A DNA stretch of 64,000 nucleotides, taken from Prauserella alba. GTDB lineage: Bacteria > Actinomycetota > Actinomycetes > Mycobacteriales > Pseudonocardiaceae. Every line of letters begins with the position of its first letter. Within the stretch, counting starts at the first letter, position 1. The position numbers and the translations under genes are program-made. This document shows, one piece after another, positions 36,533 to 45,527 of the stretch. The stretch lies in the NCBI RefSeq assembly GCF_024171735.1, contig NZ_JAMTCH010000008.1, positions 62,001-126,000 of the forward strand, in the 5' to 3' direction. The notes below the pieces were generated by a model, which did no database searches, was not told the origin of the DNA, and worked only from the letters and a program-made list of their open reading frames with translations.

Positions 36533-37683
36533 CGGTCACCTCCGATTCGCTGGCACCACTCGACGAGGGCACGCCATTGGCCGGCCAGGTCGTGCCCGCC
36601 GCCCCCGGCGGGATCCTTGAAGAAGAAGCCGAGCGCGCCCAACGGACCGGATTCCCCGACCTGCCGGGCGCGTGCCACCAGCCGGGCGAGGTCGAGCACC
36701 AGCGGCGCGGCGAGCGCGGAATCGCAGCCCTGCCAGGTGAACTGCATCGACATCTTCGTGCCGAGGAATCCTTCGAACGACACCATGTCCCATGCCGTCT
36801 TCCAGTCACCGAGATCGTCGACGTAGTCGATGTGCAGCGGGCCGTCCACCGGCTCGCCCAGCATCTCGGTCAGCCCCTTGCCCTTGGACGCCGTCTTGCT
36901 CGTCGCCGTCACCGGATCGGCCAGTGCCCGACCGTCTCCCCCGCCGAGCAGGTTGTACGACGCCCAGGAGCGCACCCGGAGCGCGCGGGTCGCGAACATC
37001 GGCGCGAGCGCCGATTTGACCAGCGTCTCACCGGTCTTGCCGTCCGAACCCGCCCACGGCAGCCCCACCCGCTCGGCCAGTTGAGCCAGCGCGGGAAGCC
37101 GGGGGCCGGGGCTCGGCGTGAACGCGACGACCGGGCACCCCGCCCGCAGCGCCGCATAGGCGTAGAGCGAGCTGAGCGGCAACGGCGATTCGCCCGCCGC
37201 CAACGCCCGTTCCAGGGTGTCCAGATCGGACAGTTCGGGGGTGAGCTCGATCGGCGGTTCCGTCGTGGCGACGTCGATGACGATCACGTGGTCCAACGCG
37301 TGCGCCGCACGGAACCCGGCCAGGTCGCGGCTGACGCGCTCGATGGCGTCCCGCTGGGTCTCTTCCTCGCCGGTGACGCCGTGCCGGATGCGGGAGTCCA
37401 CCTGGGTCAGCCCGTCGTGCACCGCCCGCGCGAGCTCGATGCCGAACACCCCGCCGCCGGCCAGCGCCTCGGCGCGTTTCGGCAGCGTGTCGCAGGCGAC
37501 GTCGTGGCCGCCGATCAGCAGGTCGGCCACGGCGGGCGGCCGGGCGGCCGCCACCTCGGCGAGGTCGGTGACGCACCCGGTGCGCCGCGTCAGCCCCGCT
37601 GTCAGCGCGAGCGCGCCGACGGTAGCGGTGGTGGCCACCGACCCGCGCGCGCCGATGAACCACAGTCCGGTCTTCGGTGCCAT
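36529..37683 (-). CDS. Inositol-3-phosphate synthase family protein of the Ebo cluster
   Basis: A 384-residue member of the myo-inositol-1-phosphate synthase family, NAD-dependent enzymes that cyclise glucose 6-phosphate. The NAD fold appears as GLWFIGARGSVATTATVGAL; later blocks are AGSDGKTGETLVKSALAPM and WASYNLLGGGDG, with catalytic lysines in TASKGKGLTE and SFEGFLGTKMSMQFTWQG. It differs from the short actinobacterial Ino1 used for phosphatidylinositol and is the form found in SCO3242-type clusters. It may make a dedicated cyclitol. The ATG at 37683 has GGAGG upstream; the stop overlaps the prenyltransferase start. Confidence 0.88.
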   Translation of the reverse strand: MAPKTGLWFIGARGSVATTATVGALALTAGLTRRTGCVTDLAEVAAARPPAVADLLIGGHDVACDTLPKRAEALAGGGVFGIELARAVHDGLTQVDSRIRHGVTGEEETQRDAIERVSRDLAGFRAAHALDHVIVIDVATTEPPIELTPELSDLDTLERALAAGESPLPLSSLYAYAALRAGCPVVAFTPSPGPRLPALAQLAERVGLPWAGSDGKTGETLVKSALAPMFATRALRVRSWASYNLLGGGDGRALADPVTATSKTASKGKGLTEMLGEPVDGPLHIDYVDDLGDWKTAWDMVSFEGFLGTKMSMQFTWQGCDSALAAPLVLDLARLVARARQVGESGPLGALGFFFKDPAGGGGHDLAGQWRALVEWCQRIGGDR

Positions 37684-37714
37684 CCTCCGGCCTCCCTGGG
37701 GTGGTTGGGTTCTG

Positions 37715-37764
37715 GGAACGTGAGTCGTTGTGGCCGTCGCAGCGACCACAACGACTCACGTTCC
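37715..37764. terminator. Perfect 19-bp inverted repeat between the sugar operon and the Ebo cluster
   Basis: GGAACGTGAGTCGTTGTGG (37715-37733) and its exact complement at 37746-37764 flank a 12-nt loop. It lies 19 bp beyond the stop of the dehydrogenase-like gene and 32 bp before the MIPS-like gene. It could be a terminator, an mRNA stabiliser or a mobile repeat; there is no T-run. The arms have lower GC content than the surrounding sequence. Confidence 0.7.
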
Positions 37765-37782
37765 GCCAGGAGCGGTGCGCGC

Positions 37783-39903
37783 TTACTCCGCCGGTTCGAG
37801 CACGACCTCGTCACTGCCGGTCAGCGACGGCAGACCGTCGGCGCCCGGGTCGCTGTAGGTCGCGTTGAACACGCCGTGCAACTCGTCGTGCTCAGGGTCG
37901 TGACCCTCCGGCTGGCTGGTCTCGATCGAGCCGGAGCAACCGGACGCGGTTGTCTGCGGATGGCCGTGATCGTCGTGGCCGAGGATGTAGGTCACCTCGA
38001 CCTGCGAGCAGTCCACCGGCTGGTCGTCGGTCACGCTGACCTCGTACTCGACGACGTCGCCGAAGGAGAACTGCTGCCCGTCGACCGGCGTGCCGAACTC
38101 CACCACCGGCTCCTGGTTGCCGACCACGATCTCCACTTCGGCGACGCCGGTCTTGCCCCGGTGCTTGCCACCGACGTCGGTCACCTGCAACGAGGCGTTG
38201 TAGACCCCGTTCTCGGTGTAGGTGTGCGTCGGGTTCGGCTCCCGCGAGTCGACCTCGCCGTCGGCGTCGAAGTCCCAGGCGTAGCGCAGCCGGTCGCCGT
38301 CGGCGTCCTCGGTGCCGTCGCTGGAGAACGACACCGTCAGCGGCACCTGCCCGTTGTCGACGTCGGCCGTGGCCGCCGCCTCCGGGCTGTGGTTGCCGTT
38401 CGGTCCGATGTAGTCGATCCGCGACAGCGCCGCCCCCGGGAGTTCTCCGAAGTAGCCCTTGCCGTACTCGAGCATGTAGAGCGCACCGTTCGGGCCGAAC
38501 TCCATCGCCATCGGTCCGGACAGCGGGATGGACGGCGTCACGTCCTCCATGCCGCTCACCGCGCCGGAGTCGTCGAGGTGGAATCCCTTGAGGTAGTCGC
38601 GGGTCCACTCGAAGAACAGCGGCATGCCGTCGTAGTGCTTCGGCCAGCCGACCGGCGCGCGGCCACGGCGGTTCTTGTGGTCGAAGTCGTACGCGGGACC
38701 GGCCATCGGCCCGATGCCGCCGGTGCCGAGCTCGGGGAACTGCGACGACTGCTCGTAGTCGTACCAGACCTGCGGCTGCTCCACCGGCGGGAGCTCCGTG
38801 AGCCCGGTGTTGTGTGGCGACTCGTTCACCGGCGCCGCGCAGTCGAAGGCGTCGCCGGACTCGCCGGTGGCGAAGTCGTAGTCCACATAGGGCAGCTCGG
38901 CGGTGGCGCAGTACGGCCAGCCGTAGTTGCCAGGCTCGGTCGCGACGAACCACTTGCCGGTCCCTGCGGGGCCGCGGTCCGGGTCGGCGGTGGCCGCATC
39001 CGGCGAGTAGTCGCCGACGTAGAGCGCGTCCGTCCGGGGATCGACGTCGATGCGGAACGGGTTCCGCAGCCCCATCAGGTAGATCTCCGGACGCGTCTTC
39101 GGTGTGCCCTGCTCGAAGAGGTTGCCGTCCGGGACGGTGTACGAGCCGCCCGCGCCGACATCGATCCGCAACACCTTGCCGCGCAGGTCGTTGGTGTTGG
39201 CCGAGCTGCGCTGCGCGTCGTAGGCCGGGTTGCGGCCGTCCCGCTCGTCGAGCGGCGCGTAGCCGTCCGAGGAGAACGGGTTGCTGTCGTCGCCGGTGGC
39301 GAGGTAGAGGTTTCCGTCGCTGTCGAACGCGATGTCGCCGCCGACATGACAGCAGATACCCCGATCGACAGGGACGTCGAGGATCTGCTGCTCGCTCGAC
39401 AGGTCCAGGGTGTCGCCGTTGAGCTGGAACCTCGACAGCTTGATCACGCCCTCGAACGGGGCGAAGTCCTCCGGTGCCCCGAACTCGGGCGCATCGCCTT
39501 CATTGACGTCCGGTGTGGACGGATCGTCAACCGGGGTGTCCATCGGCGGCGAGTAGTAGAGGTAGACCCAGCGGTTCGTCGTGCCGTTGAAGCCGGGGTC
39601 GATGGCGATGCTCTGCAGCCCCTCCTCGTCGTGTTCGTAGACGTCGACGTCGGCGGCGACGATGTTGCGGCCGGTGTCCGGGTTGTGCATCCGCACCTCG
39701 CCCGGCCGCGTGGTGTGCAGCACTCTGCCGTCCGGCAGCACGGCGAGATCCATCGGCTCGCCCGGGGTGTCGTCGAGGACGACCTTCTGGAACTCCGAGT
39801 CCGGCGGCGGCGGTGGAGCTTCCTCCGCCGTGGACAGTCCTGGCGCTGTCAGTAACGCGGTTGTCACGGCGGTCACGACCGCCGCGACGAGAGTTTTGCG
39901 CAT
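37783..39903 (-). CDS. Secreted glucose/sorbosone dehydrogenase-like protein with PKD domain
   Basis: A 706-residue exported protein: a Sec signal peptide (residues 1-28, VVTAVTTALLTAPGLSTAEE), a six-bladed PQQ-dependent sugar dehydrogenase-like propeller (PMDLAVLPDGRVLHT, LQSIAIDPGFNGTTN, NLYLATGDDSNPF, GLRNPFRIDVDPRTDALY), a PKD domain (YAWDFDADGEVDSREPNPTHTY) and a His/Asp-rich C-terminal domain (LGHDDHGHPQTT, EGHDPEHDELHG). No membrane anchor. It probably oxidises or binds a sugar outside the cell before import by the neighbouring ABC system. ATG 39903 follows GAGGAG; the longer frame lacks a signal peptide. Confidence 0.88.
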   Translation of the reverse strand: MRKTLVAAVVTAVTTALLTAPGLSTAEEAPPPPPDSEFQKVVLDDTPGEPMDLAVLPDGRVLHTTRPGEVRMHNPDTGRNIVAADVDVYEHDEEGLQSIAIDPGFNGTTNRWVYLYYSPPMDTPVDDPSTPDVNEGDAPEFGAPEDFAPFEGVIKLSRFQLNGDTLDLSSEQQILDVPVDRGICCHVGGDIAFDSDGNLYLATGDDSNPFSSDGYAPLDERDGRNPAYDAQRSSANTNDLRGKVLRIDVGAGGSYTVPDGNLFEQGTPKTRPEIYLMGLRNPFRIDVDPRTDALYVGDYSPDAATADPDRGPAGTGKWFVATEPGNYGWPYCATAELPYVDYDFATGESGDAFDCAAPVNESPHNTGLTELPPVEQPQVWYDYEQSSQFPELGTGGIGPMAGPAYDFDHKNRRGRAPVGWPKHYDGMPLFFEWTRDYLKGFHLDDSGAVSGMEDVTPSIPLSGPMAMEFGPNGALYMLEYGKGYFGELPGAALSRIDYIGPNGNHSPEAAATADVDNGQVPLTVSFSSDGTEDADGDRLRYAWDFDADGEVDSREPNPTHTYTENGVYNASLQVTDVGGKHRGKTGVAEVEIVVGNQEPVVEFGTPVDGQQFSFGDVVEYEVSVTDDQPVDCSQVEVTYILGHDDHGHPQTTASGCSGSIETSQPEGHDPEHDELHGVFNATYSDPGADGLPSLTGSDEVVLEPAE

Positions 39904-40013
39904 GACGAACTCTCCTCGGATAGGTGGAGACCAGACGCGCGGCTGAGGTGACCGCACGCCACTGGGATCGGATCGGCGCCGGTGACGACCGGCCGATCAA
40001 CGGAAAAGGGGAA

Positions 40014-40973
40014 TCAGAAGCGCAGGTTGCGCAGGTAGGAGTAGCCGACCTCGGAGGTCCGGGGGACGCTCACGTCCGGGGTGTCGTTCTCGACGATGTA
40101 CTCCCGCACGGAGTGCGCGCGGAAAATGCGGGCGAAGTCGATGTGGCCGGTGCCCAGGTCGGCCATGTCGCCGTCGTGGGCGTGCCGGTCCTTGACGTGG
40201 TACTGCAGCACCTGCTGCGGCGCCGCCCGCATCGTGTCGATGGCGAAGCCTTCGGGGTCGCGCGCCCCGTCGCCGCTCTCGATGCCGCCGCGGACCACCC
40301 AGTAGATGTCGATCTCGAGGTGCACGAGCTTCGGGTCCAGTTCGGACGTCAGCACCTGCCACGGCGTGACGCCGCCACCGAGGTCGATCGTGAACTCGTG
40401 CGCATGGTTGTGGTAGCCGTAGTGCAGGCCGGCCGACCGGGCCACGTCGGCCTCGTGGTTCATCCGCTCGGCCCACCGCTGCCAGTCGGCCTTGTCGGAC
40501 GAGTTCAGGTAGGGCACCACCATGTACGACTGGCCGAGCGTGAGCGCGTTGTCGATCTTGGTGTGCAGGGCCTGCTCACTGTCGCTGATGCCGTCGTGGC
40601 CGGACGTCGCCGAGACGCCGATGCTGTCGTAGAACGCGCGCAGCTCCCGCGCGGTGCGGCCGAAGTAGCCGAGCGCCTGCTCCACCTTCGGGTAACCGGT
40701 GTCGGCCAGCATCCGCAACGTCGCGTCGAAGCCCGGCTCACCCTGCAGGGCGGAACGCACGGTATACAGCTGCATGCTGATCAACCCCGGCGGCACCCGA
40801 TGCCGGCCGGTGCCCTTGACGGTGGCCTGCGCCGCGGGTGCGGCGACGCCGGCGGCGAGCAGGCCGGCACCGACCGCACCGCCGAGTGCGGTCCGCAACG
40901 CACCTCGTCTGCTGAGGCCGCGCTCACCGAGCGCGCGGCGGACCGCGCTCTCACCATCGAATCCGTAACACAT
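40014..40973 (-). CDS. Secreted (Tat-type) sugar phosphate isomerase/epimerase-like TIM barrel
   Basis: A 319-residue TIM barrel with a leader: MCYGFDGESAVRRALGERGL, then SRRGALRTALGGAVGAGLLAAGVAAPAAQA, a twin-arginine signal. The mature domain shows ISMQLYTVRSAL, VEQALGYFGR, HYGYHNHAHEF and HLEIDIYWVVRGG, with H, E, D and H as a likely metal site. Similar secreted barrels accompany 3-keto-glycoside and other sugar-processing clusters. The MCYGFDGE start before the Tat motif is a recurrent feature of this group. The 87-bp gap to the upstream gene holds nothing notable. Confidence 0.85.
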   Translation of the reverse strand: MCYGFDGESAVRRALGERGLSRRGALRTALGGAVGAGLLAAGVAAPAAQATVKGTGRHRVPPGLISMQLYTVRSALQGEPGFDATLRMLADTGYPKVEQALGYFGRTARELRAFYDSIGVSATSGHDGISDSEQALHTKIDNALTLGQSYMVVPYLNSSDKADWQRWAERMNHEADVARSAGLHYGYHNHAHEFTIDLGGGVTPWQVLTSELDPKLVHLEIDIYWVVRGGIESGDGARDPEGFAIDTMRAAPQQVLQYHVKDRHAHDGDMADLGTGHIDFARIFRAHSVREYIVENDTPDVSVPRTSEVGYSYLRNLRF

Positions 40974-41060
40974 GAACCCTCCTTTTCCGTACTACTTCGT
41001 TGGAGACGTCAGGATTGGGTGCAGCCGCACGCGAGGCGAGGCGCGCGGCGGTGTCGAGGT

Positions 41061-42062
41061 TCAGGAACTGAACGCCGCGTCGAACGCGGCGTCCGGCGGG
41101 TCGAACAGCTGCTCGCGCACGTAGCGCAGCGACTCGGGAGCGCCCCGCAGCCGGTCCATGCCCGCGTCCTCCCACTCGATCGAGATCGGACCGTCGTAGC
41201 CGATGGAGTTCAGCACGCGGAAACACGCCTCCCACGGCACGTCGCCGCGTCCGGTGGACACGAAATCCCAGCCACGCCGGGGATCCCCCCACGGCAGGTG
41301 CGAGCCGAGCCTGCCGTTGCGGCCGTTTCCGGTGTTGCGCTTGGTGTCCTTGCAGTCGACGTGGAAGATCCGGTCCGCGAAGTCGACGAGGAACCCGGCG
41401 GGGTCGATGTCCTGCCACACCATGTGGCTCGGATCCCAGTTCAGGCCGAACGACTCCCGGCGCCCGATCGCGTCGAGGGTGGCCACGGTGGACCAGTAGT
41501 CGTAGGCGATCTCCGACGGGTGCACCTCGAGCGCGAACCGCACGCCCTCTGCCTCGAAGACGTCCATGATCGGGTTCCACCGGTCGGCGAAGTCCTGATA
41601 TCCGGCCTCGATCAGCTCGGCGGGTACCGGCGGGAACATCGCCACGTACTTCCAGCTCGCCGAACCCGTGAAGCCGACGACGGTGTTCACGCCGAGCCGG
41701 GCGGCGACCCGCGCGGTGTGTTTCATCTCCTCGGCCGCACGTTGCCGGATTCCCTCCGGCTCGCCGTCGCCCCAGATCCGCTCGGGCAGGATCGCCTTGT
41801 GGCGCGCGTCGATCGGGTCGTCGCAGACCGCCTGTCCCTTGAGGTGGTTGGAGATCGCCCACACGCCGAGCCCGTACTTGTCCAGGATGTCCAACCTGGA
41901 CCGGAGATACGACTCGTCCTCCACCGCGCGCCAGACGTCGAGATGATCACCCCAGCAGGCGATCTCCAGTCCGTCGTAGCCCCACTCCGAGGCCAGCTTC
42001 GCGACCTCCTCGAACGGCAGGTCCGCCCACTGCCCGGTGAACAGAGTGACCGGTCGTGCCAT
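41061..42062 (-). CDS. Sugar phosphate isomerase/epimerase
   Basis: A 333-residue cytoplasmic TIM barrel of the IolE/xylose-isomerase-like group. It contains [77 protein letters not shown] and [12 protein letters not shown]; the E, D, H and E residues form the usual metal site. It is paired with a Gfo/Idh/MocA dehydrogenase whose stop overlaps its start, a common arrangement for sugar or inositol oxidation followed by isomerisation. The ATG at 42062 is preferred to GTG 42065 on ribosome-binding-site spacing. Confidence 0.88.
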   Translation of the reverse strand: MARPVTLFTGQWADLPFEEVAKLASEWGYDGLEIACWGDHLDVWRAVEDESYLRSRLDILDKYGLGVWAISNHLKGQAVCDDPIDARHKAILPERIWGDGEPEGIRQRAAEEMKHTARVAARLGVNTVVGFTGSASWKYVAMFPPVPAELIEAGYQDFADRWNPIMDVFEAEGVRFALEVHPSEIAYDYWSTVATLDAIGRRESFGLNWDPSHMVWQDIDPAGFLVDFADRIFHVDCKDTKRNTGNGRNGRLGSHLPWGDPRRGWDFVSTGRGDVPWEACFRVLNSIGYDGPISIEWEDAGMDRLRGAPESLRYVREQLFDPPDAAFDAAFSS

Positions 42063-43249
42063 CACGCCACCTCTCTCGTCGTGCCTGCTGCCTTCGATTC
42101 ATCCACGGCGACCCACTGACTGCCGGCCGCCGCACTGGCCTGTACCGCGGCGACCACCCGCTGTACCCGCAGCCCGTCGGCGAACGACGGCTCGGGGTCG
42201 GTGCCGTCCGCGATGGCGGTGAGCAGATCGGCGGCCTGGTGCGAGAAGCCGTGTTCGTAGCCGAGCAGGTGGCCGGGCGGCCACCACGCACCCAGGTACG
42301 GGTGCGTCGGCTCGGTGACGAGGATCCGGGTGAAGCCCTGCGTCTCCGCCGGCGCCGAGGCGTCGTAGAACCACAGGGTGTTCATGTCCTCGAAGTCGAA
42401 CGCGAGGCTGCCCTCGGTCCCGTTCAGCTCGATGCGAATGGCGTTCTTGCGGCCTGCGGCGTAGCGGGTGGCCTCGAAGGTGGCCATCGCGCCGCCGCTG
42501 AACCGGCCGAGGAACACCGCCACATCGTCCACGGTGACCTGCCCGGTGCCGTCCCCGTCGGGTCGCGGGCGTTCGGTGACGAAGGTGTCCAGCGCGGCGC
42601 TGACCCCGGTGATGTGCTCATCGGTGAGGAACTGGGTCAGGTCGATCACGTGAGCGCCGATGTCACCGAGCGCGCCGGAGCCCGCCCTGGTGGCGTCGAG
42701 CCGCCAGGAGTACGGCGCGGCCGGGTCGGTGAGCCAGTCCTGCAGGTACTGCGCCCTGACGTGGCGCAGCGCGCCGATCCGGCCGTCGCGCACGAGTTTT
42801 CTGGCAAGCGCGAGTGCGGGAACGCGCCGGTACGTGAATCCGACCATCGCCCGGACGCCCTCGGCGTGGGCCTGTTCGGCGGCCTTGGCCATCTGCTCGG
42901 CTTCGTCGACCGAGTTGGCGAGCGGCTTCTCGCAGAGCACGTGCTTGCCCGCCGCGAGCGCGGCGATCGCGATCTCGGCGTGCGTGTCACCGGGGGTGCA
43001 GATGTCGACGAGGCCGACATCCTCCCTCGCGATCAGTGCGCGCCAATCGGTTTCCACGCTCTGCCAGTCGAACCGGCGGGCCATCTCCTCGGCCTTGGCG
43101 CGGTCGCGCCCGCCGAGCGCGACCAGCCGTGGTTCGAGCTTCGGGTCGAAGAAGCTCTTGGCGCCCCGCCACCCCTGGGAATGCGCCATCCCCATGAAGG
43201 CGTAGCCGATCATGCCGATCCCGATCGGTGCGCTGTCCGCGTGCGTCAT
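42062..43249 (-). CDS. Gfo/Idh/MocA family oxidoreductase
   Basis: A 395-residue NAD(P)-dependent sugar dehydrogenase. The Rossmann fold is [37 protein letters not shown] carries the EKP motif; [19 protein letters not shown] holds the conserved D-x-x-x-H pair. It probably oxidises a sugar or cyclitol imported by the ABC system and passes it to the TIM barrel encoded immediately downstream. The start has an AGGGAGG-type site and lies 38 bp after the binding-protein gene. Confidence 0.9.
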   Translation of the reverse strand: MTHADSAPIGIGMIGYAFMGMAHSQGWRGAKSFFDPKLEPRLVALGGRDRAKAEEMARRFDWQSVETDWRALIAREDVGLVDICTPGDTHAEIAIAALAAGKHVLCEKPLANSVDEAEQMAKAAEQAHAEGVRAMVGFTYRRVPALALARKLVRDGRIGALRHVRAQYLQDWLTDPAAPYSWRLDATRAGSGALGDIGAHVIDLTQFLTDEHITGVSAALDTFVTERPRPDGDGTGQVTVDDVAVFLGRFSGGAMATFEATRYAAGRKNAIRIELNGTEGSLAFDFEDMNTLWFYDASAPAETQGFTRILVTEPTHPYLGAWWPPGHLLGYEHGFSHQAADLLTAIADGTDPEPSFADGLRVQRVVAAVQASAAAGSQWVAVDESKAAGTTREVA

Positions 43250-43287
43250 CAGCCCTCCCTGGGGCGGTTCGTGGGTGTGGTGCGATC

Positions 43288-44331
43288 TCAGGACTCGAAC
43301 CCGAGCGGGAGGTACTCCTCGACGTTCTCCTTCGTGACGACGGGCGCGTTCAGCACGATCCGGCGCGGCACCTCGTGCTGCACCAGGTCGGACATGCCCT
43401 TGTCCTGGGCGAGCAGCCGCGCGAGGCGGACACCGTCGGCGGCCTGTGTCGGCGGGTAGAGCACGGTGGCTTCCATCTCGCCCTGCTGGATCCAGCGCAT
43501 CGCGTTCTTCGAGCCGGCACCACCGATGAAGAAGAACTCGTCACGGCTGGCGTTGTCGAACGCGGCCTTGACACCCACGCCCTGGTCGTCGTCGTGGTTC
43601 CAGATGATGTCGATCTCCGGCACGGCCTGCAGCAGGTTGGATGCCGCCTGCTCACCGGACTGCACGGTGAAATCCGCCGCGACCCGGTGGTCGACGTTCT
43701 GGTCGCACTCCTTCAGTGCGTCCTTGAACCCGGCGGAGCGGTCCTGGGTCAGTGGCAGCGAGTCGGTGCCCGCGATCTCGGTCACGACCGCGTCGCCGCC
43801 GAGGTCGTTCTCCTTGACCAGGTTGCAGGCGTAGGTGCCGGCCGAGACGCCCATGCCGTAGTTGTCACCGAGGATCGTGGTGCGGGCGGCGAACTCACTG
43901 GAGAACTCGCGGTCGACGTTGACGACCGGGATGCCCGCGTCCATCGCCTGCGTGGCGACCTTGGTCAGCGCCGCGCCGTCCGTCGGCAGCAGCACGATCG
44001 CGTCGACGCCGTCGTTGATGAACGTCTCGATGTGGCTGATCTGCACGCTCGGGTCGTCGGTGCCTTCCGCGACCCGGAGCGTGACGTCCTCGTACTTCTT
44101 GCCCTCGGCGACGGCGGTCGAGTTGATCGCACCCAGCCAGCCGTGGTCCGCCTCCGGGCCGGAGAATCCGATGACGACTTCCTTGCCGGGGTCGTCGTTC
44201 GAGCTGACCGCCCTCGGATCGGTGTTGGTCTCCTGCGACGCCGGTTCGTTGCTCGTACAGGCGGTGGAGAGCAGGGCGAGCGCCGCGACGGCGCCGGTGG
44301 CACGAAGGAGTCTGCTGCTGCGGTGCGGCAT
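43288..44331 (-). CDS. Sugar ABC transporter substrate-binding lipoprotein
   Basis: A 347-residue periplasmic binding protein of the ribose/xylose (RbsB, PBP1) type with a lipoprotein signal (TGAVAALALLSTAC). The mature part starts VVIGFSGPEADHGWLGAIN and includes GVDAIVLLPTDGAAL, GIPVVNVDREF, DNYGMGVSAG and IIWNHDDDQGVGVKAAF. Aromatic and acidic residues in these loops commonly bind sugars. Together with the permease and the double ATPase it forms a complete importer. Confidence 0.9.
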   Translation of the reverse strand: MPHRSSRLLRATGAVAALALLSTACTSNEPASQETNTDPRAVSSNDDPGKEVVIGFSGPEADHGWLGAINSTAVAEGKKYEDVTLRVAEGTDDPSVQISHIETFINDGVDAIVLLPTDGAALTKVATQAMDAGIPVVNVDREFSSEFAARTTILGDNYGMGVSAGTYACNLVKENDLGGDAVVTEIAGTDSLPLTQDRSAGFKDALKECDQNVDHRVAADFTVQSGEQAASNLLQAVPEIDIIWNHDDDQGVGVKAAFDNASRDEFFFIGGAGSKNAMRWIQQGEMEATVLYPPTQAADGVRLARLLAQDKGMSDLVQHEVPRRIVLNAPVVTKENVEEYLPLGFES

Positions 44332-44386
44332 GGTTCTCTCCTCGGGAGTGGGTTCCGGTTGGGTTTCGCGTAGGGAGTCGCGCGGT

Positions 44387-45427
44387 TCACGGCGGGGAGC
44401 CGTTGCGGGCCGCGACGCGCTGTTGGAGCAGCACCGCGACGACGATGATCACGCCCTTCGCGACGGCCTGGGTGGACGTGTCGAGGTTGTTGAGCGTGAA
44501 GACGTTGGTGAGCGTGGTGAAGATCAGCACACCGAAGACGGTGCCGACGATGGTGCCGCGACCACCGGACAGCAGCGTCCCGCCGATGACGACGGCCGCG
44601 ATGGCGTCGAGCTCCATGAGCATGCCGTGCGTCGACGTGCCCGCCGTGGTGCGCGCCAGCAGCATCACCGCCGCGAGTCCACAGGCGACACCGACGAGGA
44701 CGTACAGCAGCGTGGTGTGGCGCTTGACGTTGATGCCCGCCAGCCGCGCGGCCTCCGGGTTGCCGCCGACGGCGAGGGTCCGGCGGCCGAAGGTGGTGCG
44801 GTTGAGCAGAATCCAGCCCGCGACGGCGACCACCGCGAAGATGATGACGAGCACCGGGATGCCGAACACCCTGCCGCCGATGACGTCGACGAAGTCGCTG
44901 ACCGTGACGACCTGCGTGCGCTTCTGCGCGATGATCTCCGCGAGACCGCGCGCCCCGGCCATCATCGCCAGCGTCACGATGAACGCGGCCATCCTGCCGT
45001 AGGCGATGAGTATCCCGTTCACGAGGCCGCAGCCCCCACCGACCAGCAACGCCGTGGTGACCATGACGATCCAGTGGGTGTCCTCGGCGAGCGTCTGCGT
45101 GGCGAGGGTCGACGCCCACACCGACGACAGCGCCACGATCGCACCGACCGACAGGTCGATACCGCCGCCGGTGATCACGAACGTCATACCGACGCTCACC
45201 ACGCCGATCACCGACGCGAGACGCAGGATCGTCATCATGTTGTCGAAGCTGACGAACCGATCGCCCGCGGTGATCACACCGACGATGCACAGCAGCAGCA
45301 GCGCAAACACCAGACCCAGGTTGCGCCCGGCAGGACCGGAGAACATCGCGGTGACCCGGCTCAACGGCCCTTCGGTGTGCCCGCCGGGCGTGCCGGCGCC
45401 GGTTCTCTCGTCGGACGCGGTCGTCAT
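44387..45427 (-). CDS. Sugar ABC transporter permease
   Basis: A 346-residue RbsC/AraH-type permease with about ten membrane helices. The family segment GGGIDLSVGAIVALSSVW and the permease loop GGNPEAARLAGINVKRH are intact, as is GTLLSGGRGTIVGTVFGV. The N-terminal 35 residues are hydrophilic. ATG 45427 follows GGGAGGG; an ATG at 45445 has less support. A single permease gene implies a homodimer in the membrane. Confidence 0.92.
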   Translation of the reverse strand: MTTASDERTGAGTPGGHTEGPLSRVTAMFSGPAGRNLGLVFALLLLCIVGVITAGDRFVSFDNMMTILRLASVIGVVSVGMTFVITGGGIDLSVGAIVALSSVWASTLATQTLAEDTHWIVMVTTALLVGGGCGLVNGILIAYGRMAAFIVTLAMMAGARGLAEIIAQKRTQVVTVSDFVDVIGGRVFGIPVLVIIFAVVAVAGWILLNRTTFGRRTLAVGGNPEAARLAGINVKRHTTLLYVLVGVACGLAAVMLLARTTAGTSTHGMLMELDAIAAVVIGGTLLSGGRGTIVGTVFGVLIFTTLTNVFTLNNLDTSTQAVAKGVIIVVAVLLQQRVAARNGSPP

Positions 45428-45527
45428 GCCGCCCTCCCTCGCCACGTGCGTTGCACCGGCAACTCGGCCCCGGGCAATTCGGCCCGGGGCGGCATGGCGC
45501 CCGACGATTCGGACCTGTGAACCGTCC

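Noticed and set aside
36577-39855. 1092-codon plus-strand open frame
   Set aside because: It is the antisense shadow of the MIPS-like and PQQ-type genes, which have clear families on the minus strand.
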